Both the position numbers and the translations under genes were made by a program. From Bordetella flabilis (lineage in GTDB: Bacteria > Pseudomonadota > Gammaproteobacteria > Burkholderiales > Burkholderiaceae_B), in the NCBI RefSeq assembly GCF_001676725.1, contig NZ_CP016172.1:4650001-4714000 (forward strand): 64,000 nucleotides of DNA. The letters are read 5' to 3'. Below, in pieces: positions 25,807 to 34,589 of this stretch. Numbering within the stretch: the first letter of the stretch is position 1; each line of letters opens with the position of its first letter. The notes beneath the pieces were generated by a model. It saw only the letters and a list, made by a program, of their open reading frames with translations, made no database searches and had not been told where the DNA came from.

Positions 25807-26784
25807 ATGCCTATTTCTTCCCGACGGCTGGCTGCGGTATTCGCGGCTGTCGCACTGTCAGGCGCAGGAGCGGCGCACGCCGAGTATCCCGACCACGCCA
25901 TCAATATGGTCGTTCCGTTTGCCGCGGGCGGGCCCACCGACAACGTCGCCCGTTCCCTGGCCGAAGCGATGCGTCCCAGCCTTGGCCAGACGGTTATCGT
26001 CGAAAACAAAGGCGGAGCGGGCGGCACGATCGGTACCGGCTACGTCGCCAAGCAGCCGCCCGATGGCTACACGGTGTTGCTGATGCACGTGGGCTTTTCC
26101 ACTGCGCCTTCGTTGTACAAGGACCCCGGCTACGATCCCTTCAAGAGTTTCGAGCCGGTCGGCCTGGTTGTCGATGTGCCGATGACCATCCTGGCGCGCG
26201 ACAACTTTCCGCCCAACAACATCCAGGAGCTGGCCAAGTACGTCAAGGAAAACAGCGACAAGATAACCCTGGCGAATGCGGGCATCGGCGCCGCCAGCCA
26301 CCTGTGCAGCACCATGCTCAACGAGGCCTTCGGCGTGAACCTGCTGACGGTCCCGTACAAGGGCACCGCGCCCGCCATGAACGACCTGCTGGGCAAGCAG
26401 GTCGACATGCTGTGTGACCAGACGACCAACACCACCCAGCAGATCAACGCCAAGAAGGTAAAGGCCTATGCGGTCACCAGCCTGAAGCGGGTGCCGACGC
26501 TGTCCAACCTGCCCACGATGGACGAATCCGGCTACAAGGGCTTCCAGGTTGGCATCTGGCACGGCATGTGGGTCCCGAAGGGTACGCCCAAGCCCGTGAC
26601 CGACAAGTTGATCAAGGCGCTCCAGGCAGGCGTGGCCGATCCCAAGTTCCAGGAACGCATGAATGCGCTGGGTGCCACGGTGCTCGTGCAGGACGCGAAC
26701 CCGCAAGCCCTGGAGAAGCTCGTCCAGCAACAGGTTCCGCAATGGGAAAGCCTGTTCAAGAAGGCGGGCGTGCAGAAGCAATAA
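25807..26784 (+). CDS. Bug/TctC-family periplasmic solute-binding protein
   Basis: A 325-residue Bug receptor with a Sec signal peptide (about residues 1-25, cleaved after GAAHA). Ligand-binding loops VPFAAGGPTDNVARSL and ENKGGAGGTIGTGYVA are present. Two unusual cysteines occur in the mature domain (SHLCSTM and DMLCDQ), perhaps a disulfide. CAGGAG precedes the ATG and a strong terminator follows, so it is monocistronic. No transporter partner is near. Ligand unknown. Confidence 0.93.
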   Translation: MPISSRRLAAVFAAVALSGAGAAHAEYPDHAINMVVPFAAGGPTDNVARSLAEAMRPSLGQTVIVENKGGAGGTIGTGYVAKQPPDGYTVLLMHVGFSTAPSLYKDPGYDPFKSFEPVGLVVDVPMTILARDNFPPNNIQELAKYVKENSDKITLANAGIGAASHLCSTMLNEAFGVNLLTVPYKGTAPAMNDLLGKQVDMLCDQTTNTTQQINAKKVKAYAVTSLKRVPTLSNLPTMDESGYKGFQVGIWHGMWVPKGTPKPVTDKLIKALQAGVADPKFQERMNALGATVLVQDANPQALEKLVQQQVPQWESLFKKAGVQKQ

Positions 26785-26834
26785 TGCCGGGGCGCGGCGT
26801 TGCCGCGCCCATGGAAGCGCACCCCCAAGGAACC

Positions 26835-26880
26835 ACACCCCGCAAGCTGGACATCGATCCATGCCGCGGGGTGTTTTTTT
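26835..26880 (+). terminator. intrinsic terminator after the Bug gene
   Basis: ACACCCCGC (26835-26843) pairs with GCGGGGTGT (26866-26874) and is followed by a run of seven T residues to 26880. The 22-nt loop contains a smaller ATCGAT palindrome. Confidence 0.9.
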
Positions 26881-26890
26881 ATGCCGGCCG

Positions 26891-27742
26891 CTAAGCCGCG
26901 CGTGCCCCGTCCTGCTCGAAGTCCGGGTCGCCGCCGGCGGCATCGTAGCCGAGGGAAGCCGAGATCTGCGCCGCAGTGCCCCTGAGCCGCTCTATCCATT
27001 CATCCTGCATACGGTCGCTTGGCGCGGAAATGGACAAGCCCGCCACCAGCTTGCCGCTGTCGTCATGGATGCCGGCAGCGATGCACCGGACGCCTACTTC
27101 GAGTTCCTCGTTGTCGCGCGCATAGCCATGGCTGCGCACCGTGGCCAGCTCACGTTCCAGTGACTCAAGCCGCGTCAGGCTATTGGCGGTATGACCGGCC
27201 AGTCCCGTGCGCAGCGCATAGGCACGCACATGCCGGGGTTCGGCCATCGAAAGAAACAGCTTCCCGGTGGATGTCAGATGCAGCGGCGCACGGCCGCCGA
27301 TCGCTCTTACCACCTGCATCCCGGACCGTTCGCTCCAGGCCCGATCGATATAGACGATCTCGTCGCCCTGCTGCACGGACAGGTTCACCGTCTGCCCGGT
27401 CAGCCTGTGCAACTCGTGCATGGGGCCCAACGCCGCATCGCGGACGTTCAGCCGTCCCTTCACGAGCGAGCCGAGCTCCAGCAGGCGCATACCGAGCTGA
27501 TACACGCCGTTGTCCACACGTTCCACATAGCGCCCGATCACCAGGTCGTTGAGGATGCGATGCGCCGTGGAGGCATGCAGCCCCGTCGTCGCCGCCAGTT
27601 CCTTGAGGGTGACCGGTTCGGCCTGTGCGGCCAGCGCGTCGAGCAGCCGCATGGCTCTCTCGATGACCTGGATGGCAATGGAAGCGTGGCCGTCGCCCTG
27701 CTCGGGCGGGCCGTTGGAGCGGCCGGATGGGGAACGCGTCAT
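26891..27742 (-). CDS. IclR-family transcriptional regulator
   Basis: A 283-residue IclR protein: winged helix at about 22-80 (IERAMRLLDALAA, then LKELAATTGLHASTAHRILN), and the IclR effector domain with HLTSTGKLFLS near 170 and the GVRCIAAGIHD signature near 225. ATG 27742 is preferred over an upstream start because the added residues are not IclR-like. It converges on the Bug gene; IclR proteins often govern aromatic or organic-acid catabolism, but no target is adjacent. Confidence 0.9.
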   Translation of the reverse strand: MTRSPSGRSNGPPEQGDGHASIAIQVIERAMRLLDALAAQAEPVTLKELAATTGLHASTAHRILNDLVIGRYVERVDNGVYQLGMRLLELGSLVKGRLNVRDAALGPMHELHRLTGQTVNLSVQQGDEIVYIDRAWSERSGMQVVRAIGGRAPLHLTSTGKLFLSMAEPRHVRAYALRTGLAGHTANSLTRLESLERELATVRSHGYARDNEELEVGVRCIAAGIHDDSGKLVAGLSISAPSDRMQDEWIERLRGTAAQISASLGYDAAGGDPDFEQDGARAA

Positions 27743-27817
27743 AGGCTCTGCAAAGACCGCGCCGTCTCGAGCCGCGCCGCACAAAAGGCGCGACGATGCG
27801 GCGACGCAATAATAGTG

Positions 27818-27834
27818 TTTCCCGTATTGTGAAA
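27818..27834. promoter_or_regulatory. candidate IclR autoregulatory site
   Basis: TTTC-N9-GAAA (27818-27834) in a short AT-rich patch about 80 bp upstream of the IclR start, next to a TATTAT hexamer on the minus strand that could be its -10. Weak palindrome; inference only. Confidence 0.3.
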
Positions 27835-27862
27835 TATGGACGCTGCTTTGGCAACCTGCGCG

Positions 27863-28672
27863 CTATTCGGACGGTGTCAGGCGCCCGCCAAGCCGGCTGA
27901 CCTCGTCCCGCAGATAGGCCATGGCTTCCGCCGCGGCGGCCGGTTCACCCTTGACGCCCAGATCGATATGCGGCGAGCGGCCGTCCTCGCCCACGCTGGG
28001 CAGGCTGAAGGCCTTGACCGCCGGCCAGCGCGCCTGGACGGCGTCCATGACCGGGGCGATGCGGGACTCGGGCAGGCCGTAGACCAGGAAGGCGTGTTCC
28101 GCGTGGGCGGTCTGGTGCTGCAAGTGGCGGTAGCGGGTGTCCAGCGTCCATTCCAGCATGGGCCAGGCCATGATGGGAAAGCCAGGCACGAAGGTATGGT
28201 CGCGGACAAAAAAGCCGGGAATGCGGTTGTACGGGTTTGGAACGATCTCGCAACCTGCCGGGAAGCGGCCCATCTCCAGGCGGCGCTGGTTTTCGGGAGT
28301 GCTCATATCCGCGCTGCCCTGCCCTTTTTCCGCCATTTCGGCGCAGCGGGCGGCAATTTCGCGCTGGGCATCGGGATGCAGCGCCAGCGGCAGGTCCAGC
28401 GCCGCCGCCGCAGCCTGGCGGGTATGGTCGTCCGGCGTGGCCCCGATGCCGCCGCAGGAAAACACAATATCGCCGCTGGCGAAGCTGCGCCGGAAGGCGG
28501 CCACGAGGGTGTCACGGTCGTCGGGCAGGATCTCCGCCCATGCCAGGCGCAGCCCGCGCGCGGACAATAATTCGACGACTTTCGCGAAATGCTTGTCCTG
28601 CCGGCGGCCAGACAGGATTTCGTCGCCGACGATAATCAAGCCGATACGGGGCGTGACGGGATCGAGTGCCAT
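27863..28672 (-). CDS. molybdopterin-binding (MoCF/CinA N-terminal) domain protein
   Basis: A 269-residue protein whose first two thirds form a MoCF_biosynth/CinA-N domain: IGLIIVGDEILSGRRQDKH near 10, then the nucleotide/pterin loop FSCGGIGATPDDHTRQA near 70 and the PGFFV/VPGFPIMAW region near 150-165. The CinA C-terminal amidohydrolase domain is missing, so it is the short form sometimes annotated as a competence/damage-inducible protein homologue. Function in the cell is not established. It is 17 bp downstream of the EI24-type gene. Confidence 0.85.
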   Translation of the reverse strand: MALDPVTPRIGLIIVGDEILSGRRQDKHFAKVVELLSARGLRLAWAEILPDDRDTLVAAFRRSFASGDIVFSCGGIGATPDDHTRQAAAAALDLPLALHPDAQREIAARCAEMAEKGQGSADMSTPENQRRLEMGRFPAGCEIVPNPYNRIPGFFVRDHTFVPGFPIMAWPMLEWTLDTRYRHLQHQTAHAEHAFLVYGLPESRIAPVMDAVQARWPAVKAFSLPSVGEDGRSPHIDLGVKGEPAAAAEAMAYLRDEVSRLGGRLTPSE

Positions 28673-28689
28673 GTCAGTTCCAGAAGTGA

Positions 28690-29517
28690 TCAGTGCGGGG
28701 CCATTTCGATGACCTTTTCCTGCCGCAGGCGTTGCAGGGCGTCCAGGCCATAGTGAGCGAAGACCAAGGCGGAAAAAACCGGCAGCACGACCCAGGCGGG
28801 CGGCAACAGGTTGATCAGCGAGCACACCAGCCCGATGGTCCAGAAACCCGGATTGTTCCGCCGCAACAGGATCTTCCGCTCTTCGGGGCTGGCGTGTTCC
28901 ACAATGGCGTCGATGCGCATCATTCGCGAGAACGCGAAAGCCCACCAGAACACCGACAGCAGCACGGCCATGGGCGGCACCAGCCAGAGCGGCAGGGTCA
29001 ACAGCCAGCCCAGCGCGAACGCCAGGCTTACCCACAAGGCGTTCCAGACGCTGACCGCGGTGGCGTACCTGCCCTGGCGCGCGACGACGCCGTACTCGCG
29101 CTGACTGACATGCCGCAATACCAGGGGCATCACGAAAACCGCGGCGATCGCAAGACCGAGGATGCCCGACACCGGCAGCAGGATGGCCGCCGCAATCACG
29201 GGGACCAGATAGACCTTCAGCGAAAACAGGCCGACCGTCACGAGCCATTCGTCGACGTTGTTCACCACGCTCCAGTTGGAAGCCTCGTCGCGCAGCCAGC
29301 CGGTCAGCGGGGTCCAGCAGAACCACAGCAGCAGGATGGCACCCACCAGCGCAATGAGGAAAGGCAGCAGCACGGCGAACAGCATCGTGGGATGGCACTG
29401 CGAAACGGCGGCGCGTCTGAACGCCTGCCACACACCCGCCATCCCGGCGGAAGCGCGGGACAGGCCGGAAGGCGGCGAATACGGAGAGGCTGGCATGGTG
29501 GGAGTCCGGTTGTGCAT
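28690..29517 (-). CDS. EI24/CysZ-like integral membrane protein
   Basis: About 275 residues (or 268 from ATG 29496). Roughly six hydrophobic segments follow a short soluble start, matching the EI24 domain family that includes CysZ-type sulfate permeases; the segment PVSGILGLAIAAVFVMPLVLR and the helical hairpin near LLRRNNPGFWTIGLVCSLIN are typical. Neither start has a good ribosome-binding site. Sulfate transport is possible but not shown by context. Confidence 0.8.
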   Translation of the reverse strand: MHNRTPTMPASPYSPPSGLSRASAGMAGVWQAFRRAAVSQCHPTMLFAVLLPFLIALVGAILLLWFCWTPLTGWLRDEASNWSVVNNVDEWLVTVGLFSLKVYLVPVIAAAILLPVSGILGLAIAAVFVMPLVLRHVSQREYGVVARQGRYATAVSVWNALWVSLAFALGWLLTLPLWLVPPMAVLLSVFWWAFAFSRMMRIDAIVEHASPEERKILLRRNNPGFWTIGLVCSLINLLPPAWVVLPVFSALVFAHYGLDALQRLRQEKVIEMAPH

Positions 29518-29555
29518 CGCAGGTATGATAGTTAAATACTTTCGCCGCTGCCCAT

Positions 29556-29936
29556 ATGCCCGCCTTTGAACCTGGTACCGACTCGGCCGCGCTACGCGAC
29601 CTTCTGCATCGTTCCGACATCGACCTGGTCGTCTGCTTTTGCGCGGCCTGGTGCGACACCTGCCGGGAATACCGCCCCAAATTCGACGCCCTGGCGGCCA
29701 CACAGCCCGCCTATGCGTTCGCGTGGATCGACATCGAGGACCACGCGGAACTGCTGGGCGATGAAGAAGTGGAAAACTTCCCCACGCTGCTCGTCCAGCG
29801 TGCCGGCCGCACAGTGTTCTACGGCCCCATGCTGCCGCACATCGGGCATCTGGAGCGCCTGCTGGCCAGTTTGCAGGCCGACAGCCCCGCCATTGCGACG
29901 CGGCTGCCCGACATACGGGGGTTGCTCGCCGCCTGA
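29556..29936 (+). CDS. thioredoxin-fold protein
   Basis: A 126-residue cytoplasmic thioredoxin-like protein. The redox motif WCDTC lies near residues 32-36 in FCAAWCDTCREYRPKFD, close to thioredoxin's WCGPC but with Asp-Thr in between, which usually shifts the redox potential. The cis-Pro segment NFPTLLV follows near 78. It may be a specialised reductase; the partner is unknown. Divergent from the EI24-type gene. Confidence 0.88.
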   Translation: MPAFEPGTDSAALRDLLHRSDIDLVVCFCAAWCDTCREYRPKFDALAATQPAYAFAWIDIEDHAELLGDEEVENFPTLLVQRAGRTVFYGPMLPHIGHLERLLASLQADSPAIATRLPDIRGLLAA

Positions 29937-30043
29937 AGCGCGCCGCTGGCAACGTCTGCCGCCAGCATGGGCTTCAGGTAGGGTCATCCGGCGCTGCGCA
30001 TGCGTGGACGGAATGCGTCGACACGCCGGAGTGCGCGGAAGGG

Positions 30044-31495
30044 TCAGGCTTTACGGTTGCCGCCCAGCAATACCGCGACCTTGCGCTTGGGCTCGCCCGC
30101 GTTGTCGGCCGGCGCATCGCTGTCGGCGCTTCGCGCCGGCGCCGGCGTGCTGGGCTCGTAGGGCTTGAGGAAGAAATCGTCGACGGGGGCCTGGCGTTGC
30201 GAGGATTCGCCGTAGCGACGGTCGCCGGAACGGCCCCGCGATTCGCGCCGTTCGCGGCCAGCGCCCGATTCGGCGGCATGGCCGTGCCCGCGGCTGCGTG
30301 CGACGAGCTCGGCGGGCAGGTCCAGGCGTCCACGCGGCACCGGACGCTTGATGAGCTTTTCGATGTCGAGCAGCAGGCGTTCCTCGGACGGGGTGAACAG
30401 CGCGATGGCTTCGCCCGATGCGCCCGCCCGCCCTGTGCGGCCGATGCGGTGGACATAGTCCTCGGCGTTGTAGGGCAGATCGTAATTGATGACGCAAGGC
30501 ACGCCGGCGACGTCCAGGCCACGCGCCGCCACGTCGGTGGCGACGAGAACTTCCAATTGGCCGGCCTTGAAGGCGTCGAGCGCCTTCATGCGGTCGGCCT
30601 GGCTTTTATCGCCATGGATGGATTCGGCCTTGATACCGTCACGCTCCAGCTCGCGCGCCAGCCGGGCGGTCCCGATCTTGGTATTCGAGAAGACGATCAC
30701 CTGGTTCAGCTTGCGCGACTTCACCAGATGGACCACCGCGGCACGTTTGCCTTCGCTGCTCATTTCGTAGGCGATCTGCGTCACCGTGTCCGCCGTGGCA
30801 TTGCGGGCCGCGACTTCGATTTCGACCGGTTCGATCAGATAGGAGCGCGCCAGCTTGCGGATTTCGTTGCTAAAGGTCGCCGAGAACAACAGGGTCTGGC
30901 GCTGGGTCGGCAGCAAACGGATGATGCGCTCGAGGTCCGGCAGGAAACCCATGTCGAGCATGCGGTCGGCTTCGTCCAGGACCAGAATCCCGACCTGGCC
31001 CAGATTGACGTTCTTCTGCTCCACATGGTCCAGCAGGCGGCCAGGGGTGGCCACCAGCACTTCGCAACCATTGCGCAGGTGCTCTTTCTGCGGGCCGATA
31101 TCGACACCGCCGAAGACCACCGCGGATCGCAGGGGCGTACGCTTGCCGTAGCGCTTGACGCTTTCCGCGACCTGGTCGGCCAGTTCCCGCGTGGGCGTCA
31201 GGATCAAGGCCCGCACCGGATGCCGCGCCGGCGAGGCGCTGCTGTTCGCCATGGGCATGAGCCGATGCAGAATGGGCAACGTGAACGCCGCGGTCTTCCC
31301 GGTGCCGGTCTGTGCCGCGCCCATCACGTCGCGCCCGGCCACCACCACGGGAATGGCCTGGGCCTGGATGGGAGTCGGTACGGTGTAGCCCGTTTCGGCG
31401 ATCGACGACAGCAACGAGGGATGCAGGTCGAAGTCCGAAAAGGTGAGTGTCGGCACGTCCGAGGGGGACGCTGCGGAAGGATTGGATTCAGTCAT
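30044..31495 (-). CDS. rhlE: DEAD-box ATP-dependent RNA helicase
   Basis: A 483-residue RhlE-type helicase. All motifs are visible: F...TPIQAQAIP (Q motif), AQTGTGKT (I), PTRELA (Ia), TPGR (Ib), DEAD (II), SAT (III), and ATDVAARGLD and HRIGRTGR (V, VI). A basic, Arg/Gly-rich low-complexity tail follows from about residue 385 and ends in a conserved KRKVAVLLGGNRKA. It remodels rRNA precursors or mRNA structures. ATG 31495 gives a normal RhlE start. Confidence 0.93.
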   Translation of the reverse strand: MTESNPSAASPSDVPTLTFSDFDLHPSLLSSIAETGYTVPTPIQAQAIPVVVAGRDVMGAAQTGTGKTAAFTLPILHRLMPMANSSASPARHPVRALILTPTRELADQVAESVKRYGKRTPLRSAVVFGGVDIGPQKEHLRNGCEVLVATPGRLLDHVEQKNVNLGQVGILVLDEADRMLDMGFLPDLERIIRLLPTQRQTLLFSATFSNEIRKLARSYLIEPVEIEVAARNATADTVTQIAYEMSSEGKRAAVVHLVKSRKLNQVIVFSNTKIGTARLARELERDGIKAESIHGDKSQADRMKALDAFKAGQLEVLVATDVAARGLDVAGVPCVINYDLPYNAEDYVHRIGRTGRAGASGEAIALFTPSEERLLLDIEKLIKRPVPRGRLDLPAELVARSRGHGHAAESGAGRERRESRGRSGDRRYGESSQRQAPVDDFFLKPYEPSTPAPARSADSDAPADNAGEPKRKVAVLLGGNRKA

Positions 31496-31643
31496 TGGAT
31501 AGGCAGATACCGGAGCCACGTGCAAAGCACGAAACAAGAAGGGATCAGGCCCGGATTGCTGTGGAAGCAGGCATTTTAGCGCAGTAGCCCCCCGCGTGTA
31601 CCGCGACGTCCCCGAAACTAGGGACGGATTAGAGCGGATCGGC

Positions 31644-31985
31644 TCAGGGCGCCAGCCAGCGCAGGCCCCAGAGCACCATCATCCCGGTCACGATGACTGC
31701 CACGGCGCTGCGCGTGCGCAGGAAGACGGCGATCCCGACCACGCCCGCCAGCAGCTTCATATCCAGCTGCGGCCCCAAGCCGGCTTTCCAGGGCAGCAGG
31801 TCGGGCACGATGATGGCGGTCAGTGCGGCGGCGGGCGCGTAGCGCAGCGCCCGCCGCACGCCGTCGGACAAGGGCAGGTAATCGCCGAAGACCTGGTATC
31901 CCGCGCGCGTGATCACGCTGCACAAGGCCAGCAGGGCGATGGCCGCATACACGTACAACTCTTCGGCCGCAAGGTCCAGGCTCAT
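31644..31985 (-). CDS. azlD: AzlD-family branched-chain amino acid export subunit
   Basis: A 113-residue protein with four hydrophobic segments, the small partner (YgaH type) of AzlC. Typical is the ITRAGYQVFGDYLPLSDGVRR loop near 25, and LRYAPAAALTAIIVPDLL. Its ATG overlaps the azlC stop (ATGA at 31982-31985). Together they form an exporter for branched-chain amino acids. Confidence 0.88.
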   Translation of the reverse strand: MSLDLAAEELYVYAAIALLALCSVITRAGYQVFGDYLPLSDGVRRALRYAPAAALTAIIVPDLLPWKAGLGPQLDMKLLAGVVGIAVFLRTRSAVAVIVTGMMVLWGLRWLAP

Positions 31986-32734
31986 GTTCGACGGCCCCGC
32001 CCCAAATGACGCTCGGCCAGGATGCCGGCCACCACGCCCGCCAGGACCGCGGCGGCCAACCCCAGCCGCAAGGGGAAAACCTGGCCGACCCACGCCGTCA
32101 GGCCGGCGGCGAGCATCGATACCAGCATCGGGCGCGAACTGGCCAGCGGCACCGTGATGGCCAGCAACGCCAGCACGGCCGCGAAGTCTAGGGACCAGGC
32201 GGTCGGCACCAGAGTGCCCAGATAGATGCCCGCGATCGACGCGCCCTGCCAGACGAACCAGCTGGGAGCGATGGCCCCCACGAAGAACCAGAGCTGTTCG
32301 CGCGTACCCTTGACCGCCGCATCGCCGTATCGCGGCAGGAACAGCACGAAGCCCATGTCCGTCGTGAAATAGCCCAGGGCCAGCCGGCGCGGCCAGGGAA
32401 GATGACGGAAGAACGGGTGCAGCGCGGCGCCGAAGATCAGGAAGCGCAGGTTGACGACGAAACCGGCCGCGAAGATGAGCCAAAGGGGTGCGCCGCTGGC
32501 GATGAGCGGAAGCGAAGTCAGCTGGGCGGAACCGGCGTACAGCGCCAGCGTCATCGCCAGCGCCATGGATTCCGTCAGGCCGGACTTGACCATCGCGATG
32601 CCGGTGACCAAGCCCCAGGTTCCCGTGGCGATGAGCGCCGGCACGATGGCGTGGATGCCTTCGCGCGCGGCGCTCCAGCGCTCGCGCCAGACCGGGAGGC
32701 TATCGGAATCGGGGGCGGCCGGCTCGGAGGACAA
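31982..32734 (-). CDS. azlC: AzlC-family branched-chain amino acid exporter
   Basis: About 250 residues with eight or so hydrophobic segments and the AzlC signature YAGSAQLTSLPLIASGAPLW, then VVNLRFLIFGAAL. No ATG exists in this frame upstream of the first membrane segment; the TTG at 32734 with an AGG about 8 bp before it gives a family-typical length, and a TTG at 32866 would give 294. The start is therefore uncertain. azlCD is divergent from ilvE, which makes the same amino acids: synthesis and export are neighbours. Confidence 0.82.
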   Translation of the reverse strand: MSSEPAAPDSDSLPVWRERWSAAREGIHAIVPALIATGTWGLVTGIAMVKSGLTESMALAMTLALYAGSAQLTSLPLIASGAPLWLIFAAGFVVNLRFLIFGAALHPFFRHLPWPRRLALGYFTTDMGFVLFLPRYGDAAVKGTREQLWFFVGAIAPSWFVWQGASIAGIYLGTLVPTAWSLDFAAVLALLAITVPLASSRPMLVSMLAAGLTAWVGQVFPLRLGLAAAVLAGVVAGILAERHLGRGRRT

Positions 32735-32877
32735 CGCGGGACCTGGTGGAAATAGTGTGGAACGGCAATGCCGGACGGCGGATCGAAATGGGGCGATGAG
32801 CCCGGACCGGCGCACCGCATTGGGGCATATTGTAGCCGGCTGCTTGATACAATACCGCGCACTCAAGGAGAACGAAC

Positions 32878-33798
32878 ATGTCGATGGCCGACCGCGACGG
32901 ATTCATCTGGTATGACGGCAAACTGGTGCCCTGGCGCGACGCGACCACACACGTGCTCACGCATTCGCTGCACTACGGCCTGTCGGTGTTCGAAGGGGTG
33001 CGCGCCTACAAAACCGATAACGGCACCGCGATCTTCCGGCTCAAGGACCACACCAGGCGCCTGTTCAACTCCGCGCACATCTACCAGATCGCCATCCCCT
33101 ACGACGCGGAGACGCTGGAAGCCGCCCAGTGCGAGGTCGTACGTGAAAACCGCCTGGAATCCTGCTACCTGCGCCCGCTGGTTTTCTACGGTTCCGAAAA
33201 AATGGGCGTCTCCCCCAAGGGCGCGAGGGTGCACGTGGCCATCGCGGCCTGGCCGTGGGGTGCTTACCTGGGCGAAGAAGCCCTGGCCGAAGGCATCCGC
33301 GTCAAGGTGTCGTCCTTCGCCCGCCAGCACGTGAATGTCACCATGCCGCGCGCCAAGGTGGCCACCACCTACGCCAATTCGATCATCGCCAATGCCGAAG
33401 CCCTGCAGGACGGCTATGACGAGGCCCTGCTGCTGGACACCGAAGGCTTCGTCGCCGAGGGGGCCGGCGAAAACATCTTCATCGTCAAGGACAACGTCGT
33501 GTACGAGCCGGAAATCGCGTCCGCGCTGACCGGCATCACGCGTTCCACCGTGCACGCGCTGGCGGCCGACCTGGGCATTCCCGTCGTCACGCGGCGCCTG
33601 ACGCGCGACGATGTCTATATCGCCGACGAAGCCTTCTTCACCGGCACGGCCGCCGAAGTGACGCCCATCCGCGAAGTCGACAACCGCCGTATCGGCGCGG
33701 GCCGCCGCGGGCCGGTCACGGAACGCCTGCAGAAGGCGTTCTTCGACCTGGTGCAGGGCCGCAATCCCAAGTACCAGGCGTGGCTGACCAAAGTTTGA
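32878..33798 (+). CDS. ilvE: branched-chain amino acid aminotransferase
   Basis: A 306-residue fold-type IV PLP transaminase of the IlvE type. Key segments are THSLHYGLSVFEGVRAY near 28, RPLVFYGSEKMGV near 98, the PLP lysine in PRAKVATTYANSIIAN near 160, GYDEALLLD near 180 and EGAGENIF near 195. It makes Leu, Ile and Val from their keto acids with glutamate. AAGGAG lies 7 bp before ATG 32878. Confidence 0.95.
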   Translation: MSMADRDGFIWYDGKLVPWRDATTHVLTHSLHYGLSVFEGVRAYKTDNGTAIFRLKDHTRRLFNSAHIYQIAIPYDAETLEAAQCEVVRENRLESCYLRPLVFYGSEKMGVSPKGARVHVAIAAWPWGAYLGEEALAEGIRVKVSSFARQHVNVTMPRAKVATTYANSIIANAEALQDGYDEALLLDTEGFVAEGAGENIFIVKDNVVYEPEIASALTGITRSTVHALAADLGIPVVTRRLTRDDVYIADEAFFTGTAAEVTPIREVDNRRIGAGRRGPVTERLQKAFFDLVQGRNPKYQAWLTKV

Positions 33799-33874
33799 CC
33801 GCGGCGTAGTCGCCGCGCCACCCATCCTCCGTTATCGTTGCGCTTCCCGCTGTCCCCACGTTTCAGGAAACACC

Positions 33875-34093
33875 ATGACCGCCGCCGCTGCCGCCACCGC
33901 CTCCGAGCATGAAATTATCGAAGTCGGCGCCGAAGACCTGCCCCTGCATTGCCCCAGGCCCGGCACGTCCCTGTGGAACATGCACCCCCGCGTCTTCCTC
34001 GATGTAGCCCATACCGGCACCACGCGCTGTCCCTACTGCGGCGCCGAATACCGGCTGAAGCCCGGGACCGTACTGCCCGAGCACGGCCACTGA
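33875..34093 (+). CDS. zf-CHCC zinc-finger protein
   Basis: A 72-residue protein with one CHCC zinc site: Cys26 (LHCPRP), His37 (NMHPRV) and CPYC near 52-55, followed by AEYRLKPG. It is the family also found as the NDUFS6/NdhS-like subunit and beside ilvE in many betaproteobacteria. Role unknown. It follows ilvE by 76 bp on the same strand. Confidence 0.9.
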   Translation: MTAAAAATASEHEIIEVGAEDLPLHCPRPGTSLWNMHPRVFLDVAHTGTTRCPYCGAEYRLKPGTVLPEHGH

Positions 34094-34153
34094 CCGGCAG
34101 CCGCCCCGCCGCGGCCGTTCCTTCGTCCACACTGCCTCGCGCCCGCCACGCCC

Positions 34154-34576
34154 ATGTTCGCTACGCCACTTGAAGCCGAAGAAGCCTTTTACGAGGCCCT
34201 GGAGCACGCAGACCTGAGCCGCCTCATGCAGGTGTGGGCGGACGACGAAGACATCGTATGCATCCACCCCGGCGGCCTGCGCTTCGTCGGCCACAAGGCG
34301 GTGGAAGAATCCTGGCAAGCCATCCTCGCATCCGGTCCGCTGCATGTCCGCACGATGCAATCGGTGACCATGCAGCACATGGCGAGCGCCGTGCGTGTCC
34401 ACGTCGAACAGGTCGGCTCCCGTGCGGAGTCCAGCGGCAGCTTCGTAAGCTGCTACGCCACCAACATCTTCCACAGGGGCCCGACAGGATGGCGCATGGT
34501 CATGCACCATGCGTCCGCGGCCCCCGCGGAGGCCGGGCTGCTGGACCTGCACGACGTTCCCGATATGCTTCACTAG
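34154..34576 (+). CDS. SnoaL/NTF2-like domain protein
   Basis: A 140-residue alpha+beta cone-fold protein of the SnoaL/DUF4440 type: EAFYEALEHADLSRLMQVWA near 9, then a DEDIVCIHPGGLRFVGH loop, VEESWQAIL, and the C-terminal strand WRMVMHHASAAP. These proteins bind small molecules or act as scaffolds; no active site can be assigned. Its stop is 13 bp before the hydrolase start. Confidence 0.88.
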   Translation: MFATPLEAEEAFYEALEHADLSRLMQVWADDEDIVCIHPGGLRFVGHKAVEESWQAILASGPLHVRTMQSVTMQHMASAVRVHVEQVGSRAESSGSFVSCYATNIFHRGPTGWRMVMHHASAAPAEAGLLDLHDVPDMLH

Positions 34577-34589
34577 CGTGGGAGACGCA

